From a virus, in IMG/VR virus record IMGVR_UViG_3300042876_000381, positions 1 through 39,287 of that record: 39,287 nt of DNA. One strand, given 5' to 3'. The translations under genes were made by a program, and so were the position numbers. Each line of letters opens with the position of its first letter. The first letter of the stretch is position 1. This document shows, one piece after another, positions 29,748 through 36,947 of the stretch. The notes under the pieces are model-generated. The model did no database searches and was not told the DNA's origin. It saw nothing but the letters and a program-made list of their open reading frames with translations.

Positions 29748-30416
29748 ATGGAAAAGACTGCCGACGAGAAGCGCGAGATACTGCGCAAGTTCATAAAGGA
29801 CCGCGAATTGAAGATCGCGCGCTGGTGTAAGGAATCCGGCGTTGACAAAAACAGCGTTTACAATTTTTTGAACGGCCATTCGCAATCGCTCGATTTGCGG
29901 ACATACGGCAAATTGGCTAGAACGGCGGAAGTGCCGGTTTGGCAGTTATCAGGAGACCAACCGCAAGCGCCTAGCCCTACGTCAATCTGGGTGGCAGGCG
30001 ATGTGCAAGCAGGGGCGTTCAGAGAAGCAGTGGAGTGGGATCAATCAAACTGGTATGGCGTAGATGTGCCGGTGCCAGCGCAATTCAGAGGCCGCGCGAA
30101 GGCGTTAGAAGTCCGTGGCACTTCGATGAATATAGACTATCCCGAAGGCAGCATTGCAGTTTGGGTGCCAATGTTGGATTTCCGCCCGCCGCGCAATGGC
30201 GATGACGTGCTTGTGTATAGCTACTGTCATGACGGGCTGGTGGAGGCGACGTTGAAAGAATTTAGGATCGATGATGGTGGCGCAAAGTGGCTATGGCCGC
30301 GCTCCCACGATCCACTGCATCAAGCGCCTGTGGATATGGCGAATCCTAGCGGTGCGATCCGCGAAATCGAAATCGTCGGGATAGTGATAGGGTCATACCG
30401 ACCCCGCCACCATTAG
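29748..30416 (+). CDS. CI-like repressor with S24 peptidase domain, 222 aa
   Basis: Residues ~10-60 form an HTH domain (IKDRELKIARWCKESGVD then KNSVYNFLNGHSQSLDL). Residues ~80-215 form the LexA/CI-type S24 self-cleavage domain: Ala88-Gly89 in DVQAGAF as the cut site, Ser126 in RGTSMNID as nucleophile and Lys170 in ATLKEF as base. It maintains lysogeny and would be inactivated through RecA after DNA damage. No Shine-Dalgarno precedes the ATG and the predicted -10 (29734-29739) lies only 8 bases before it, so the mRNA is probably leaderless, as lambda cI from pRM. Confidence 0.85.
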   Translation: MEKTADEKREILRKFIKDRELKIARWCKESGVDKNSVYNFLNGHSQSLDLRTYGKLARTAEVPVWQLSGDQPQAPSPTSIWVAGDVQAGAFREAVEWDQSNWYGVDVPVPAQFRGRAKALEVRGTSMNIDYPEGSIAVWVPMLDFRPPRNGDDVLVYSYCHDGLVEATLKEFRIDDGGAKWLWPRSHDPLHQAPVDMANPSGAIREIEIVGIVIGSYRPRHH

Positions 30417-30649
30417 AACCTGGGCTTTGCCTGTTTCGGCTTATACGGGTCAACTGTGCCTGATTTTCCGGTGTGCGGATTGATGTTCGGCTTTGAACCC
30501 CAATTATTCGAAGTTTTGCCATCTGGCGCGGTGCGAACGTGCGGCGCTACATAGGTTCCATCCTTGCGAATGTGACCTTTCACCCGCACCGTTTCAGCGG
30601 CAAGCGGAGTGGCAATCAAACCCAAGACAGCAAAGGCAGCTAATTTCAT
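30413..30649 (-). CDS. small exported protein in the immunity region, 78 aa
   Basis: N-terminal signal peptide (MKLAAFAVLGLIATPLAA, cut likely before ETV). The mature part VKGHIRKDGTYVAPHVRTAP...GKTSNNWGSKPNINPHTGKSG matches a pattern seen in small secreted bacterial proteins of unknown function (GHxRKDGTYVxPHxR, NNWxxxxNxNPxTG). It lies on the opposite strand from cI, tail to tail with a 4-base overlap. A gene expressed from within the immunity region of a prophage is a candidate lysogenic-conversion (moron) gene acting in the periplasm. Confidence 0.7.
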   Translation of the reverse strand: MKLAAFAVLGLIATPLAAETVRVKGHIRKDGTYVAPHVRTAPDGKTSNNWGSKPNINPHTGKSGTVDPYKPKQAKPRF

Positions 30650-30694
30650 GGCAAACTCCCTGTTTTCCTAGAGAATCAGCACTACACGCAAAAA

Positions 30695-30712
30695 AACACA
30701 TTCAGATATGCT
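30695..30712. promoter_or_regulatory. operator 3, upstream of the rightward promoter
   Basis: AACACAT-TCAG-ATATGCT, an imperfect operator copy 32 bases upstream of operator 4. It shares the CACATTC..ATATGCTTT string with operator 4 as a direct repeat. Confidence 0.65.
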
Positions 30713-30720
30713 TTTTATGC

Positions 30721-30749
30721 TTGATTAGCACATTCTTATATGCTTTAAA
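30721..30749 (+). promoter_or_regulatory. rightward early promoter (pL-like)
   Basis: -35 TTGATT (30721-30726), 17-base spacer filled by operator 4, -10 TTTAAA (30744-30749). Expected start near 30756, giving a short leader with GGAG (30766-30769) before the ATG at 30776. It should drive the + strand operon and be shut by the repressor. Confidence 0.7.
30727..30744. promoter_or_regulatory. operator 4, in the rightward promoter spacer
   Basis: AGCACAT-TCTT-ATATGCT, differing from a perfect dyad at one pair. It occupies the -35/-10 spacer of the rightward promoter, as operator 1 does for the leftward promoter. Confidence 0.7.
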
Positions 30750-30775
30750 GGCTTCATCAAACGATGGAGCCGACA

Positions 30776-31030
30776 ATGACAACCCCCACCCAACTTGACG
30801 CAGCGCTGGCGCAGATTGACCGCGCCTTTGAGCGTATGGCTGCCGAACGGGCGCGCGACAACGCTGCGATGACGCCGGAACAGCGGGCCAGCCACAAACG
30901 CGCTTTGAACGCAATGCGCGCGACACCGACGCCTTGCAACAATGGCATTTTCACCGGACGCCCTGCGCGGGTTAGCGATGTCGAATACGACTATTACACC
31001 GGCCAAGCTGGCGCGGGGTATTTCGCATGA
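30776..31030 (+). CDS. hypothetical protein, first gene of the rightward operon, 84 aa
   Basis: Start set at ATG 30776 with GGAG six bases before; an in-frame ATG at 30764 lacks one. Helical N-terminal half (QLDAALAQIDRAFERMAAER), then a Thr/Pro-rich stretch. No family known. As the first gene after the repressor-controlled promoter it should be expressed earliest, a slot often used for host-takeover or antirepressor functions. That is speculation from position. Confidence 0.65.
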   Translation: MTTPTQLDAALAQIDRAFERMAAERARDNAAMTPEQRASHKRALNAMRATPTPCNNGIFTGRPARVSDVEYDYYTGQAGAGYFA

Positions 31031-31176
31031 GCTGGTTCGACATCACCGTCGCGGTTGCCACCATTGGCGTCACCGGCTTCTGCATCGCCATTTACGCCGC
31101 GTTCGACATTGCTCGGAACGAAGGCAGCTACAAGCAAAACATTCCTGACGATTTGGACAAGGGAGATGACGCATGA
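31027..31176 (+). CDS. small membrane protein, 49 aa
   Basis: One membrane helix (VAVATIGVTGFCIAIYAAFD) followed by a short acidic cytoplasmic or periplasmic tail. ATGA overlaps on both sides. Unknown role. Confidence 0.55.
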   Translation: MSWFDITVAVATIGVTGFCIAIYAAFDIARNEGSYKQNIPDDLDKGDDA

Positions 31177-31409
31177 CGTTACCTGAAAACCCGCCTGCAT
31201 TTCCGACAAGCGCAACCGATGATGTCTATGACGGCATGAGCCTGCGCGACTGGTTTGCTGGTCAGTGTGCCGCTGCTGCTCTCGTCAATGCTACTGGCGT
31301 TAGCGAGGAAGTAGCCAGCGAGGTCTTTCCGCTCGTTGCCCGCCTGTCATACTTGATGGCCGACGCCATGCTTGCCGAACGCCGCAAGGATGAAGGAGCG
31401 CAATCATGA
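31173..31409 (+). CDS. hypothetical protein, 78 aa
   Basis: Contains NPPAFPTSATDDVYDGMSLR then DWFAGQCAAAAL, a GMSLRDWFAG motif seen in many small uncharacterised phage proteins. C-terminal half helical. ATGA overlaps at both ends. Confidence 0.75.
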   Translation: MTLPENPPAFPTSATDDVYDGMSLRDWFAGQCAAAALVNATGVSEEVASEVFPLVARLSYLMADAMLAERRKDEGAQS

Positions 31410-31993
31410 GCGGGCTACCTGAAAAACCCGCCGCTGTTGCGCATGTGTCTGATGCAGAATTGCCCCGCCTGATTGAAGTGCGTGAGGATGGCTATTTCTG
31501 GCTACCCCGCCCACGTTCAATGTTTTGCGACGACATATCCTTCAAAAGTTGGAACGCGAAGCATGTAGGAAAGAAGGTTTTTACATCGCGGGATGACGAT
31601 GGCTATCTTCGTGTGCGGTTGTTTGGGCGATCATATCCCGCGCATCGCGTTATTTGGGCGCTGCATTATGGTAAATGGCCGGAAGGGCAAATCGACCATA
31701 TCAATGGCGATCCCGCCGACAACCGAATCGAAAATCTGCGCGATGTTTCTCACGCAGAGAACGGACGCAATCAGCGCCTTCACCGAACAAACACAAGTGG
31801 CTTTGCCGGTGTAAACTGGCGGGCAAGATCGCGGCGCTGGCTAGCGTCAATTACGGTCAATGGCCGCAGAAAGCACATTGGCTGCTTTGCAGCTCTTGCA
31901 GACGCTGTTGCTGCCCGCAAGGCCGCAGAGGCAGCCCTTGGCTACCATCCTAATCATGGCCGCGCCGCAATAGCAAAGGCGCAAGGCTCATGA
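31406..31993 (+). CDS. HNH endonuclease with AP2-like domain, 195 aa
   Basis: HNH core near residues 80-125: SYPAHRVIWALHYGKWPEGQ, IDHINGDPADNRIENLRDVS and HAENGRNQ. An AP2/ERF-type DNA-binding region follows (GFAGVNWRARSRRWLASITV, GRRKHIGCFAALADAVAA). This is the layout of HNH homing-type endonucleases in phages. It is embedded in the rightward operon with ATGA overlaps rather than inside an intron. Confidence 0.85.
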   Translation: MSGLPEKPAAVAHVSDAELPRLIEVREDGYFWLPRPRSMFCDDISFKSWNAKHVGKKVFTSRDDDGYLRVRLFGRSYPAHRVIWALHYGKWPEGQIDHINGDPADNRIENLRDVSHAENGRNQRLHRTNTSGFAGVNWRARSRRWLASITVNGRRKHIGCFAALADAVAARKAAEAALGYHPNHGRAAIAKAQGS

Positions 31994-32070
31994 CCCGCGC
32001 TCGTATCGCCCTTATCGTCTGGGCCTTTGCTTGGATGCCTGTGATGTTTTGCACGGAGCGTTTCCTGTGA
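31990..32070 (+). CDS. micro-protein with membrane helix, 26 aa
   Basis: TRARIALIVWAFAWMPVMFC is one hydrophobic helix with a basic start. The ATG overlaps the HNH stop (ATGA) and the TGA overlaps the next GTG (GTGA), which is the only strong support. Confidence 0.4.
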   Translation: MTRARIALIVWAFAWMPVMFCTERFL

Positions 32071-32240
32071 AGTCCGCCGATCACGCCGCCCGTCACCTGT
32101 TAGCCCTGCCTTCATGGAAGCAGGAAGAACTGGAACGCAACTGGCACGATACAACATTCGATGCCGCCCACGACTTCACAATGCGGTGGCGCAGACAGCA
32201 AGAGCGCAATCATGCGCGTGAGATACAGGAGCAAGGATGA
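32067..32240 (+). CDS. hypothetical protein, 57 aa
   Basis: GTG start overlapping the previous TGA. Helical and charged (ARHLLALPSWKQEELERNWH, FTMRWRRQQERNHAREIQEQ). Unknown. ATGA overlap with the Lar-like gene. Confidence 0.55.
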   Translation: MKSADHAARHLLALPSWKQEELERNWHDTTFDAAHDFTMRWRRQQERNHAREIQEQG

Positions 32241-32572
32241 TGGATAGCCTTAAGCCGTGTCCGCTGTGTTCTGGACGCGCCCGCCTGGTGACGTTCAAAA
32301 AGCGCATCGGTCGTGTTTGCCCTCACACTGTTTTTCGGCAGCACATCCAATGCACAAAATGCGGGCTTCAAAGCAAGCAGTCTAAATCCAAAGACGCCGC
32401 CGAGCGCATGATAAAGCGCTGGAATACCCGCCCCGATGCAACTGCACTGGTAGAGGCTTTGCAGGGCTTGCTTGAAGCCACGGAGCGCCATGTCTTTGGC
32501 GACGAATGCCTTGCGGAACGGGAAGCCGCCCGCGCCACACTTCAGCAATGGAAGGACAAAGCTAATGGCTGA
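32237..32572 (+). CDS. Lar-like zinc-ribbon protein, 111 aa
   Basis: KPCPLCSGRARLVTF, HIQCTKCGLQSKQSKSKDAA and ERMIKRWNTRP follow the restriction-alleviation (Lar) family: two CxxC knuckles then A-x-x-x-WN-x-R. Lar of Rac prophage modulates host EcoKI restriction, but most phage members are untested. The C-terminal ~45 residues are an extra helical extension. It overlaps the ERF gene by 8 bases. Confidence 0.75.
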   Translation: MMDSLKPCPLCSGRARLVTFKKRIGRVCPHTVFRQHIQCTKCGLQSKQSKSKDAAERMIKRWNTRPDATALVEALQGLLEATERHVFGDECLAEREAARATLQQWKDKANG

Positions 32573-33431
32573 CAATGGTATGGCACAGCCCGCCGTCTAT
32601 AAGGCAATTGCTGCCGTGCAAGGCGAACTTGCCAAGACTGGCATTGCAAAAGAAGGCGTCAATTCATCGCAGAACTATAAGTTTCGCGGTATCGACCAAG
32701 TTTACGGCGCATTGTCCCCCTTGCTTGCCAAGCATGGCCTTTGTGTCATCCCGCGTGTGATTGACCGCGAAATGCACGAGCGCGTCACCGTAAAGGAGTG
32801 GAACGGCCAGAAAAAGGAAAGCGTCCTTTTTTATGTGACCGTCCATGCCGAATTTGACTTTGTGTCGGCAGAGGATGGCTCGAAGCACACCGCAGCCACC
32901 TATGGTGAGGCGATGGACAGTGGCGACAAGGCGACGAATAAAGCCATGTCAGCGGCTTACAAATACGCTGCCTTCATGACGTTCGCAATCCCCACGGAAG
33001 GGGATAACGACGCGGACGCTTCAACACATGAAGTGCGGCCAAGGGCGGATGTTGGACAAAGCAATGGCACGGTTAGCCAGCATCCGCCTGCCAATGATAC
33101 CAAGCGCGCTGAAAAATGGGAAGGTGCTTATTCCGGCAAATCTGCCCTGCACAAAGGCCTGATTGCGGTCGAGCGCAACATTCGTGGTTGCGGCGATAGC
33201 GACCAGCTTGAAGCCTATCTGGCAACCGACGAATACAAGGATTTTGTCAAAAGCTGCGAACGCTACAATCCCGTTTATCTGACGGGCGGCGATCCTGCCC
33301 CGCCTGAATTTGTCGGCATCAATGATCTGGTTGCCAAGATGCGGACCGACTTTGCCAACATCGCTTCGCTTGGCGGCGATAGCATCCCTGATTTCATTCA
33401 CGAACAAGCTGCGAACGTCGCGGCAGGATAG
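32565..33431 (+). CDS. erf: ERF-family single-strand annealing protein, 288 aa
   Basis: Homologous recombination protein. The N-terminal half has VYKAIAAVQGELAKTGIAKE, NYKFRGIDQVYGALSPLLAK and HGL, then ATYGEAMDSGDKATNKAMSA with AYKYAAFMTFAIPT: the ERF superfamily pattern (YKFRGIDxV and GDKATNKAxSxAxKYA). The C-terminal half is variable. Start set at ATG 32565. Followed by SSB and a Ref-like nuclease, it forms a recombination cassette, as in P22. Confidence 0.9.
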   Translation: MADNGMAQPAVYKAIAAVQGELAKTGIAKEGVNSSQNYKFRGIDQVYGALSPLLAKHGLCVIPRVIDREMHERVTVKEWNGQKKESVLFYVTVHAEFDFVSAEDGSKHTAATYGEAMDSGDKATNKAMSAAYKYAAFMTFAIPTEGDNDADASTHEVRPRADVGQSNGTVSQHPPANDTKRAEKWEGAYSGKSALHKGLIAVERNIRGCGDSDQLEAYLATDEYKDFVKSCERYNPVYLTGGDPAPPEFVGINDLVAKMRTDFANIASLGGDSIPDFIHEQAANVAAG

Positions 33432-33439
33432 GAGTTACC

Positions 33440-33883
33440 ATGTCAGATTTAAACCAATGCACATTCACAGGACGGCTTGGCGCTGATCCTGAAATCAAAT
33501 CATTCCAAAATGGCGGGCGCATTGCCAACATGCGCCTTGCGGTTGGCAGCCAGTGGAAAGACAAACAGACAGGCGAGAAGAAAACCCGCACCGAATGGGT
33601 AAGCCTTGTCGCCAATCAGGATGGCCTTGTCGGGGTTGTTGAACGCTTCTTGCGCAAGGGCAGTCAGATTGCTGTTGTCGGTGAAATGCGCACACGCAAG
33701 TGGCAGGACCAGAGCGGAAACGACCGCTATTCAACCGAGGTCGCAATCGACAAGTTGACCATGCTTGGCGAAGGCAAGGGTGGCGGCGAAGCGCACGGCA
33801 CGGCACAAGGGCAGAGCGCGGGCTTTGCGGACGATCTCGATGATGACTCCGTGCCTTTCGCGCATTGCAATTCGATATTCTGA
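33440..33883 (+). CDS. ssb: single-stranded DNA-binding protein, 147 aa
   Basis: OB-fold SSB: LNQCTFTGRLGADPEIKSFQ, NMRLAVGSQWKDKQTGEKK, TEWVSLVANQDGLVGVVERF and LRKGSQIAVVGEMRTRKWQD. The C-terminal region is Gly-rich, then has the acidic tip DDLDDDSVPF (131-140), but seven more residues (AHCNSIF) follow it. The tip normally ends the protein and binds partner enzymes. Start: ATG with AGGAG five bases ahead. Confidence 0.9.
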   Translation: MSDLNQCTFTGRLGADPEIKSFQNGGRIANMRLAVGSQWKDKQTGEKKTRTEWVSLVANQDGLVGVVERFLRKGSQIAVVGEMRTRKWQDQSGNDRYSTEVAIDKLTMLGEGKGGGEAHGTAQGQSAGFADDLDDDSVPFAHCNSIF

Positions 33884-33885
33884 CA

Positions 33886-34245
33886 ATGGGATACGAGCCT
33901 AACCACAAGCGCATGAAGCCAAAAGCGGGAGCAGAGCCTACCGCCAAGGAACGCGCACACATGGACAGGGTAGCAAAACTGCCCTGTCTAGTGTCTGGCG
34001 AATATGGTGTGACATTGCATCATGTAACCGCGTCCAGCCACGTCATGGGAAGGTTCCCAAGGTCGCATCAATTGGTTGTCCCCCTTGCGCGCCGGTATCA
34101 TCAAAGGGTTGCCGATCCGAGCGCGCGCGAACCTATCAGCGTCGAGGGCTTGGGCCATCGCGGCTTTTACAAGAAATATGGCATCGACTTGCTGGCAGAG
34201 GCGGAATTTCTGCGGGCTGAAAGCATCATGGAGGGCATATTGTGA
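33886..34245 (+). CDS. Ref-like HNH-type nuclease, 119 aa
   Basis: VTLHHVTASSHVMGRFPRSH then QLVVPLARRYHQ and GFYKKYGIDLLAEAE match the P1 Ref / phage recombination-nuclease family (paired His 45-46, His61, His72). Ref cuts DNA in RecA-dependent fashion. Here it follows erf and ssb, consistent with a recombination module. Start at ATG 33886 two bases after the ssb stop. Confidence 0.75.
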   Translation: MGYEPNHKRMKPKAGAEPTAKERAHMDRVAKLPCLVSGEYGVTLHHVTASSHVMGRFPRSHQLVVPLARRYHQRVADPSAREPISVEGLGHRGFYKKYGIDLLAEAEFLRAESIMEGIL

Positions 34246-34454
34246 AGCACCATTTTGTTATTGCCATTTATGCAGAAAAGAAATCGGCAAGCAGATTTCA
34301 TAAGCTGGCTAAGTCTTTGGGGGAAAACCCAGAGCAATTAGCCAAAGACCTCATAACAGAGGGTATCGAAAGCCGCCGCAAAAAATGTCCGTCTTTTGAT
34401 CGGTTATACAGATCGCTTTATTCCAAAGCGCAGGGAATTGGAAAGGGCGCGTGA
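34242..34454 (+). CDS. hypothetical protein, 70 aa
   Basis: GTG start overlapping the preceding stop (GTGA). Basic and helical: RFHKLAKSLGENPEQLAKDL then ITEGIESRRK, which could be a ribbon-helix-helix DNA-binding domain. Not certain. Confidence 0.55.
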   Translation: MKHHFVIAIYAEKKSASRFHKLAKSLGENPEQLAKDLITEGIESRRKKCPSFDRLYRSLYSKAQGIGKGA

Positions 34455-34840
34455 TGAGTGACGCATATCAACCAGAATTAGGCCAGATGATGTTTGGTCA
34501 ACCAAGTCACGCATTGAGCGTCCCCGTTGACGTTGAATTGGCGCTGGACGCAATTTCAAATGCCGCTTCGGTGTATTGTGGATTTGGAGCCTTTGAAAGC
34601 CCATTTTCCAATTCCGGCGCGCGATATGAATGGTCTTGCTTTGCCGTTCACGCCTACGATTGGGGGGACGATCAGAGCCAGCAATGGAACTTCAAATGGC
34701 GTGATTTTGAGGTGAGTTGGTATAAATATCTCGGCCGTGGGATGAGCAGAAACCGCAAGATAAGCAAGGCTGAATTGCAGGAAATGCTCACTGAATGCCT
34801 CACGGCTTTGATGACAGAAAAGCCGGCCCAAAATGACTGA
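34454..34840 (+). CDS. hypothetical protein, 128 aa
   Basis: Trp/Tyr-rich protein (SGARYEWSCFAVHAYDWGDD, WKWRDFEV-like NFKWRDFEVSWYKYLGRG) with a helical C-terminus. No known family. The start overlaps the previous stop by one base, and the end overlaps the next gene by 8 bases. Confidence 0.6.
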   Translation: MSDAYQPELGQMMFGQPSHALSVPVDVELALDAISNAASVYCGFGAFESPFSNSGARYEWSCFAVHAYDWGDDQSQQWNFKWRDFEVSWYKYLGRGMSRNRKISKAELQEMLTECLTALMTEKPAQND

Positions 34841-35264
34841 CAAAGCCCCCATGTTTTTCGAAGCCCGTCTAGGCGGCTTGTTTCCTGCCAATGAAACGGC
34901 CCGCAAAGCCATGCAGGAGGCCCAAGGACGCTTTCGGGTCACAATGACAGGCGGGAAGGCCAATCAGCGCCGTAGAGGCCTCTATTGGGTCACAGTGGCG
35001 CTTGTAACGCCTATCCTGAACGACCTTCACAACATGACGCTTACCGATGACGATTTGCACGACATCATGCGGGATAAATTCGGCATGTTTGACGAGGTGA
35101 CTTTGCCGTCCGGTGACGTTCACAAAAAGCGATGGTCCACAAGCAATCGCGCCATGAATGAAGCGGATCGGGCGGAATATCTGAACAAGTGTTTTGACGT
35201 TTGGTCCAAGTGGACAGGCGTGGAAGTGGCGACCCTTCGTAGGGAAGCTGAATTGCAACAATAA
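34833..35264 (+). CDS. conserved phage protein, 143 aa
   Basis: Contains GKANQRRRGLYWVTVALVTP and NDLHNMTLTDDDLHDIMRDK, then STSNRAMNEADRAEYLNKCF with a Trp-rich end. The basic QRRRGLYW segment suggests nucleic-acid binding. Position after the recombination module is similar to nin-region genes such as ninB, but I cannot confirm the family. Confidence 0.65.
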   Translation: MTDKAPMFFEARLGGLFPANETARKAMQEAQGRFRVTMTGGKANQRRRGLYWVTVALVTPILNDLHNMTLTDDDLHDIMRDKFGMFDEVTLPSGDVHKKRWSTSNRAMNEADRAEYLNKCFDVWSKWTGVEVATLRREAELQQ

Positions 35265-35326
35265 CCAGCGTTCCCGGCGCTTGCCCCGCCTCCGGGATGA
35301 AAGAGGGCGGGGATGGAGAATTGATT

Positions 35327-35536
35327 ATGAGAGTGGCTATCACCATTGAGGACGGTCGGACGCAGTTGGTCCTTACGCCTGAAACAAAACACGAGACCGC
35401 TTGCCTAGGGCAGCTTCACGATGGCGATGTCGAACTAACCATCCGGCAGGGTGAGTATTATGCCTGCCAAGGTGGCTGGACACGGCAGCGCGAAAACGGA
35501 ACCGCAAGCACTATTCTTGTGATGGAGAAGGCATGA
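35327..35536 (+). CDS. hypothetical protein, 69 aa
   Basis: Small beta-rich protein (MRVAITIEDGRTQLVLTPET, DGDVELTIRQGEYYACQGGW). Start at ATG 35327 with GGAG eight bases before. ATGA-type overlap downstream. Unknown. Confidence 0.65.
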   Translation: MRVAITIEDGRTQLVLTPETKHETACLGQLHDGDVELTIRQGEYYACQGGWTRQRENGTASTILVMEKA

Positions 35537-35685
35537 TGGCCTACACATACGAAGCCCGCCGCTTTCATTGCAAGGGTAAACCCGACACCCCGCGCATTTG
35601 GTTGCGTGTCGATAAGGCGCACGTTGCCAGAGTGCTTAAGGCGCGCAGGGCAATGTGCTTTGGCGAAGAAGTGAGGGTGTCATGA
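35533..35685 (+). CDS. small basic protein, 50 aa
   Basis: MAYTYEARRFHCKGKPDTPR and IWLRVDKAHVARVLKARRAM form a compact basic domain. It overlaps both neighbours by 4 bases. Unknown family. Confidence 0.55.
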   Translation: MMAYTYEARRFHCKGKPDTPRIWLRVDKAHVARVLKARRAMCFGEEVRVS

Positions 35686-35981
35686 CAGATAATGGGCATC
35701 CCCTACGGGACGGGCTTTCGTCTAACGATGGAGCCGTGAACGTCTCCACCCTTCGGGCTTCAATCCCTGATGCGTCTTTAATCCCAAGCGGTTGGTATTG
35801 CTACGAGGCAATAGAAGAAATGGACGAACAAGGCTTCATGCGGCTGAAGAACGTATGCCCCTACTACAAAAGCCTTTCCGACGATCACGCCTATTGCGGA
35901 TTCATGGATTACACCACTGAATTTTCGCGGGAGTTGCTCTGGGATCAAGTCAAGATTTGCGGGGTGAACGACGATGATTAA
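35682..35981 (+). CDS. conserved phage hypothetical with Cys motif, 99 aa
   Basis: Ends with KNVCPYYKSLSDDHAYCGFM and LLWDQVKICGVNDDD, a CPY-x(n)-HxYC ... LLWDQVKxCG pattern seen in small phage proteins of unknown role. The Cys/His could bind zinc. Start: ATG overlapping the previous stop (ATGA). Confidence 0.7.
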   Translation: MTDNGHPLRDGLSSNDGAVNVSTLRASIPDASLIPSGWYCYEAIEEMDEQGFMRLKNVCPYYKSLSDDHAYCGFMDYTTEFSRELLWDQVKICGVNDDD

Positions 35982-36348
35982 ATCTTGGATTTGGGACTAT
36001 GCAGCAGGCATGGGCAAAAGTGTCAACGGGGTTGGGCCTAAAGATATGATTATCTCCATGTGCGGCGATCAACTCCACGTATCTGCAACGATGCACACCG
36101 CCCAAGAAGCCGAGTGCGTCCGTGAAATAATCAATATATTGGGCAAGCGCCTGCCAATGACGCGGCCAATGCTACACGCGGACATATATGGGAATCCGCC
36201 GCCAAAGCCGTCATTCGAAGATGAAATAATTCGAATGTTTGGCGATCCTGCAAAAGCGACAGAAACCGGAACGGCCATGACCGCAGGGCATGGTGCGAAG
36301 CATGATGGCGCGGCCCCAACGGGGTTTGCCCAAAAGGACGCCCCATGA
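35974..36348 (+). CDS. hypothetical protein, 124 aa
   Basis: IKSWIWDYAAGMGKSVNGVG, a central helix (QEAECVREIINILGKRLPM) and a Gly/Ala-rich tail. No domain recognised. Overlaps neighbours by 8 and 4 bases. Confidence 0.6.
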   Translation: MIKSWIWDYAAGMGKSVNGVGPKDMIISMCGDQLHVSATMHTAQEAECVREIINILGKRLPMTRPMLHADIYGNPPPKPSFEDEIIRMFGDPAKATETGTAMTAGHGAKHDGAAPTGFAQKDAP

Positions 36349-36533
36349 CCCTACCGGAACTAGCCAATCATGAAACGCAGGCAGATTGCCTTGCAGCCAA
36401 CGGTGATTTTCGCGGTGCAATTCATGTGCTGCGCCAAGTCACCGACGCATTGCGCGAACGCTATGGAATTTATGACCCTCGTGAATTGAGACTGACAGCA
36501 AAAGAGGAATTAGGCACATGGCCGATGTTTTGA
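36345..36533 (+). CDS. hypothetical protein, 62 aa
   Basis: Helical, TPR-like single repeat (ETQADCLAANGDFRGAIHVL, RQVTDALRERYGIYDP). It overlaps the genes on both sides. Unknown. Confidence 0.55.
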   Translation: MTLPELANHETQADCLAANGDFRGAIHVLRQVTDALRERYGIYDPRELRLTAKEELGTWPMF

Positions 36534-36649
36534 CCCTACCAGACCGTATAGAAAAGCTGGCCAATGTCATGCGAGAACAAGGCTCGTTCATATTCCATTG
36601 GCCTGTCCGCTGGATTGCCGCAGCACTGCGGGCAAGGGGGATAGAGTGA
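36518..36649 (+). CDS. small hypothetical protein, 43 aa
   Basis: ADVLTLPDRIEKLANVMREQ then FIFHWPVRWIAAALRARGI. The helical RIEKLAxxMxEQ...AAALR pattern looks like small phage proteins of unknown role. It overlaps upstream by 16 bases and downstream by GTGA. Confidence 0.5.
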   Translation: MADVLTLPDRIEKLANVMREQGSFIFHWPVRWIAAALRARGIE

Positions 36650-36729
36650 AACTCCCCTCGTCTCCTGAAATAAAGCGGGCAATCAAAGCCTATTGCGATG
36701 CAATGCGCGCCGCTGGGCCTATACCGTGA
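36646..36729 (+). CDS. micro-protein, 27 aa
   Basis: GTG start overlapping the previous stop (GTGA). Basic and helical: KLPSSPEIKRAIKAYCDAMR. Its own TGA overlaps the next GTG, so it would couple translation toward the AlpA-like gene. Support is only the overlaps. Confidence 0.4.
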   Translation: MKLPSSPEIKRAIKAYCDAMRAAGPIP

Positions 36730-36947
36730 GCGAATGGCCCGCCATGATGCTGCGCAAGACAGCCGCGAAATATTGTGACTTGTCAGAAGCGGCATTCGAA
36801 CGCGAAGTCAACGCGGGGCGGATTGTTGCACCTGTCATGTTTGGCGGGCGTCCACACTGGCATAAGGCCGCGCTAGATCAGGACCTAAAACGCATTGCCG
36901 GACTCATGGCGGACTGGCGAACGGAAAGCAAATTATATGGGACTTAA
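36726..36947 (+). CDS. AlpA/excisionase-like DNA-binding protein, 73 aa
   Basis: LRKTAAKYCDLSEAAFEREV, NAGRIVAPVMFGGRPHWHKA and ALDQDLKRI form a winged-helix of the MerR/AlpA excisionase type. It sits immediately before the integrase, overlapping it by 11 bases, the usual place for a recombination directionality factor. GTG 36726 chosen for the GTGA overlap; ATG 36744 is another option. Confidence 0.7.
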   Translation: MSEWPAMMLRKTAAKYCDLSEAAFEREVNAGRIVAPVMFGGRPHWHKAALDQDLKRIAGLMADWRTESKLYGT

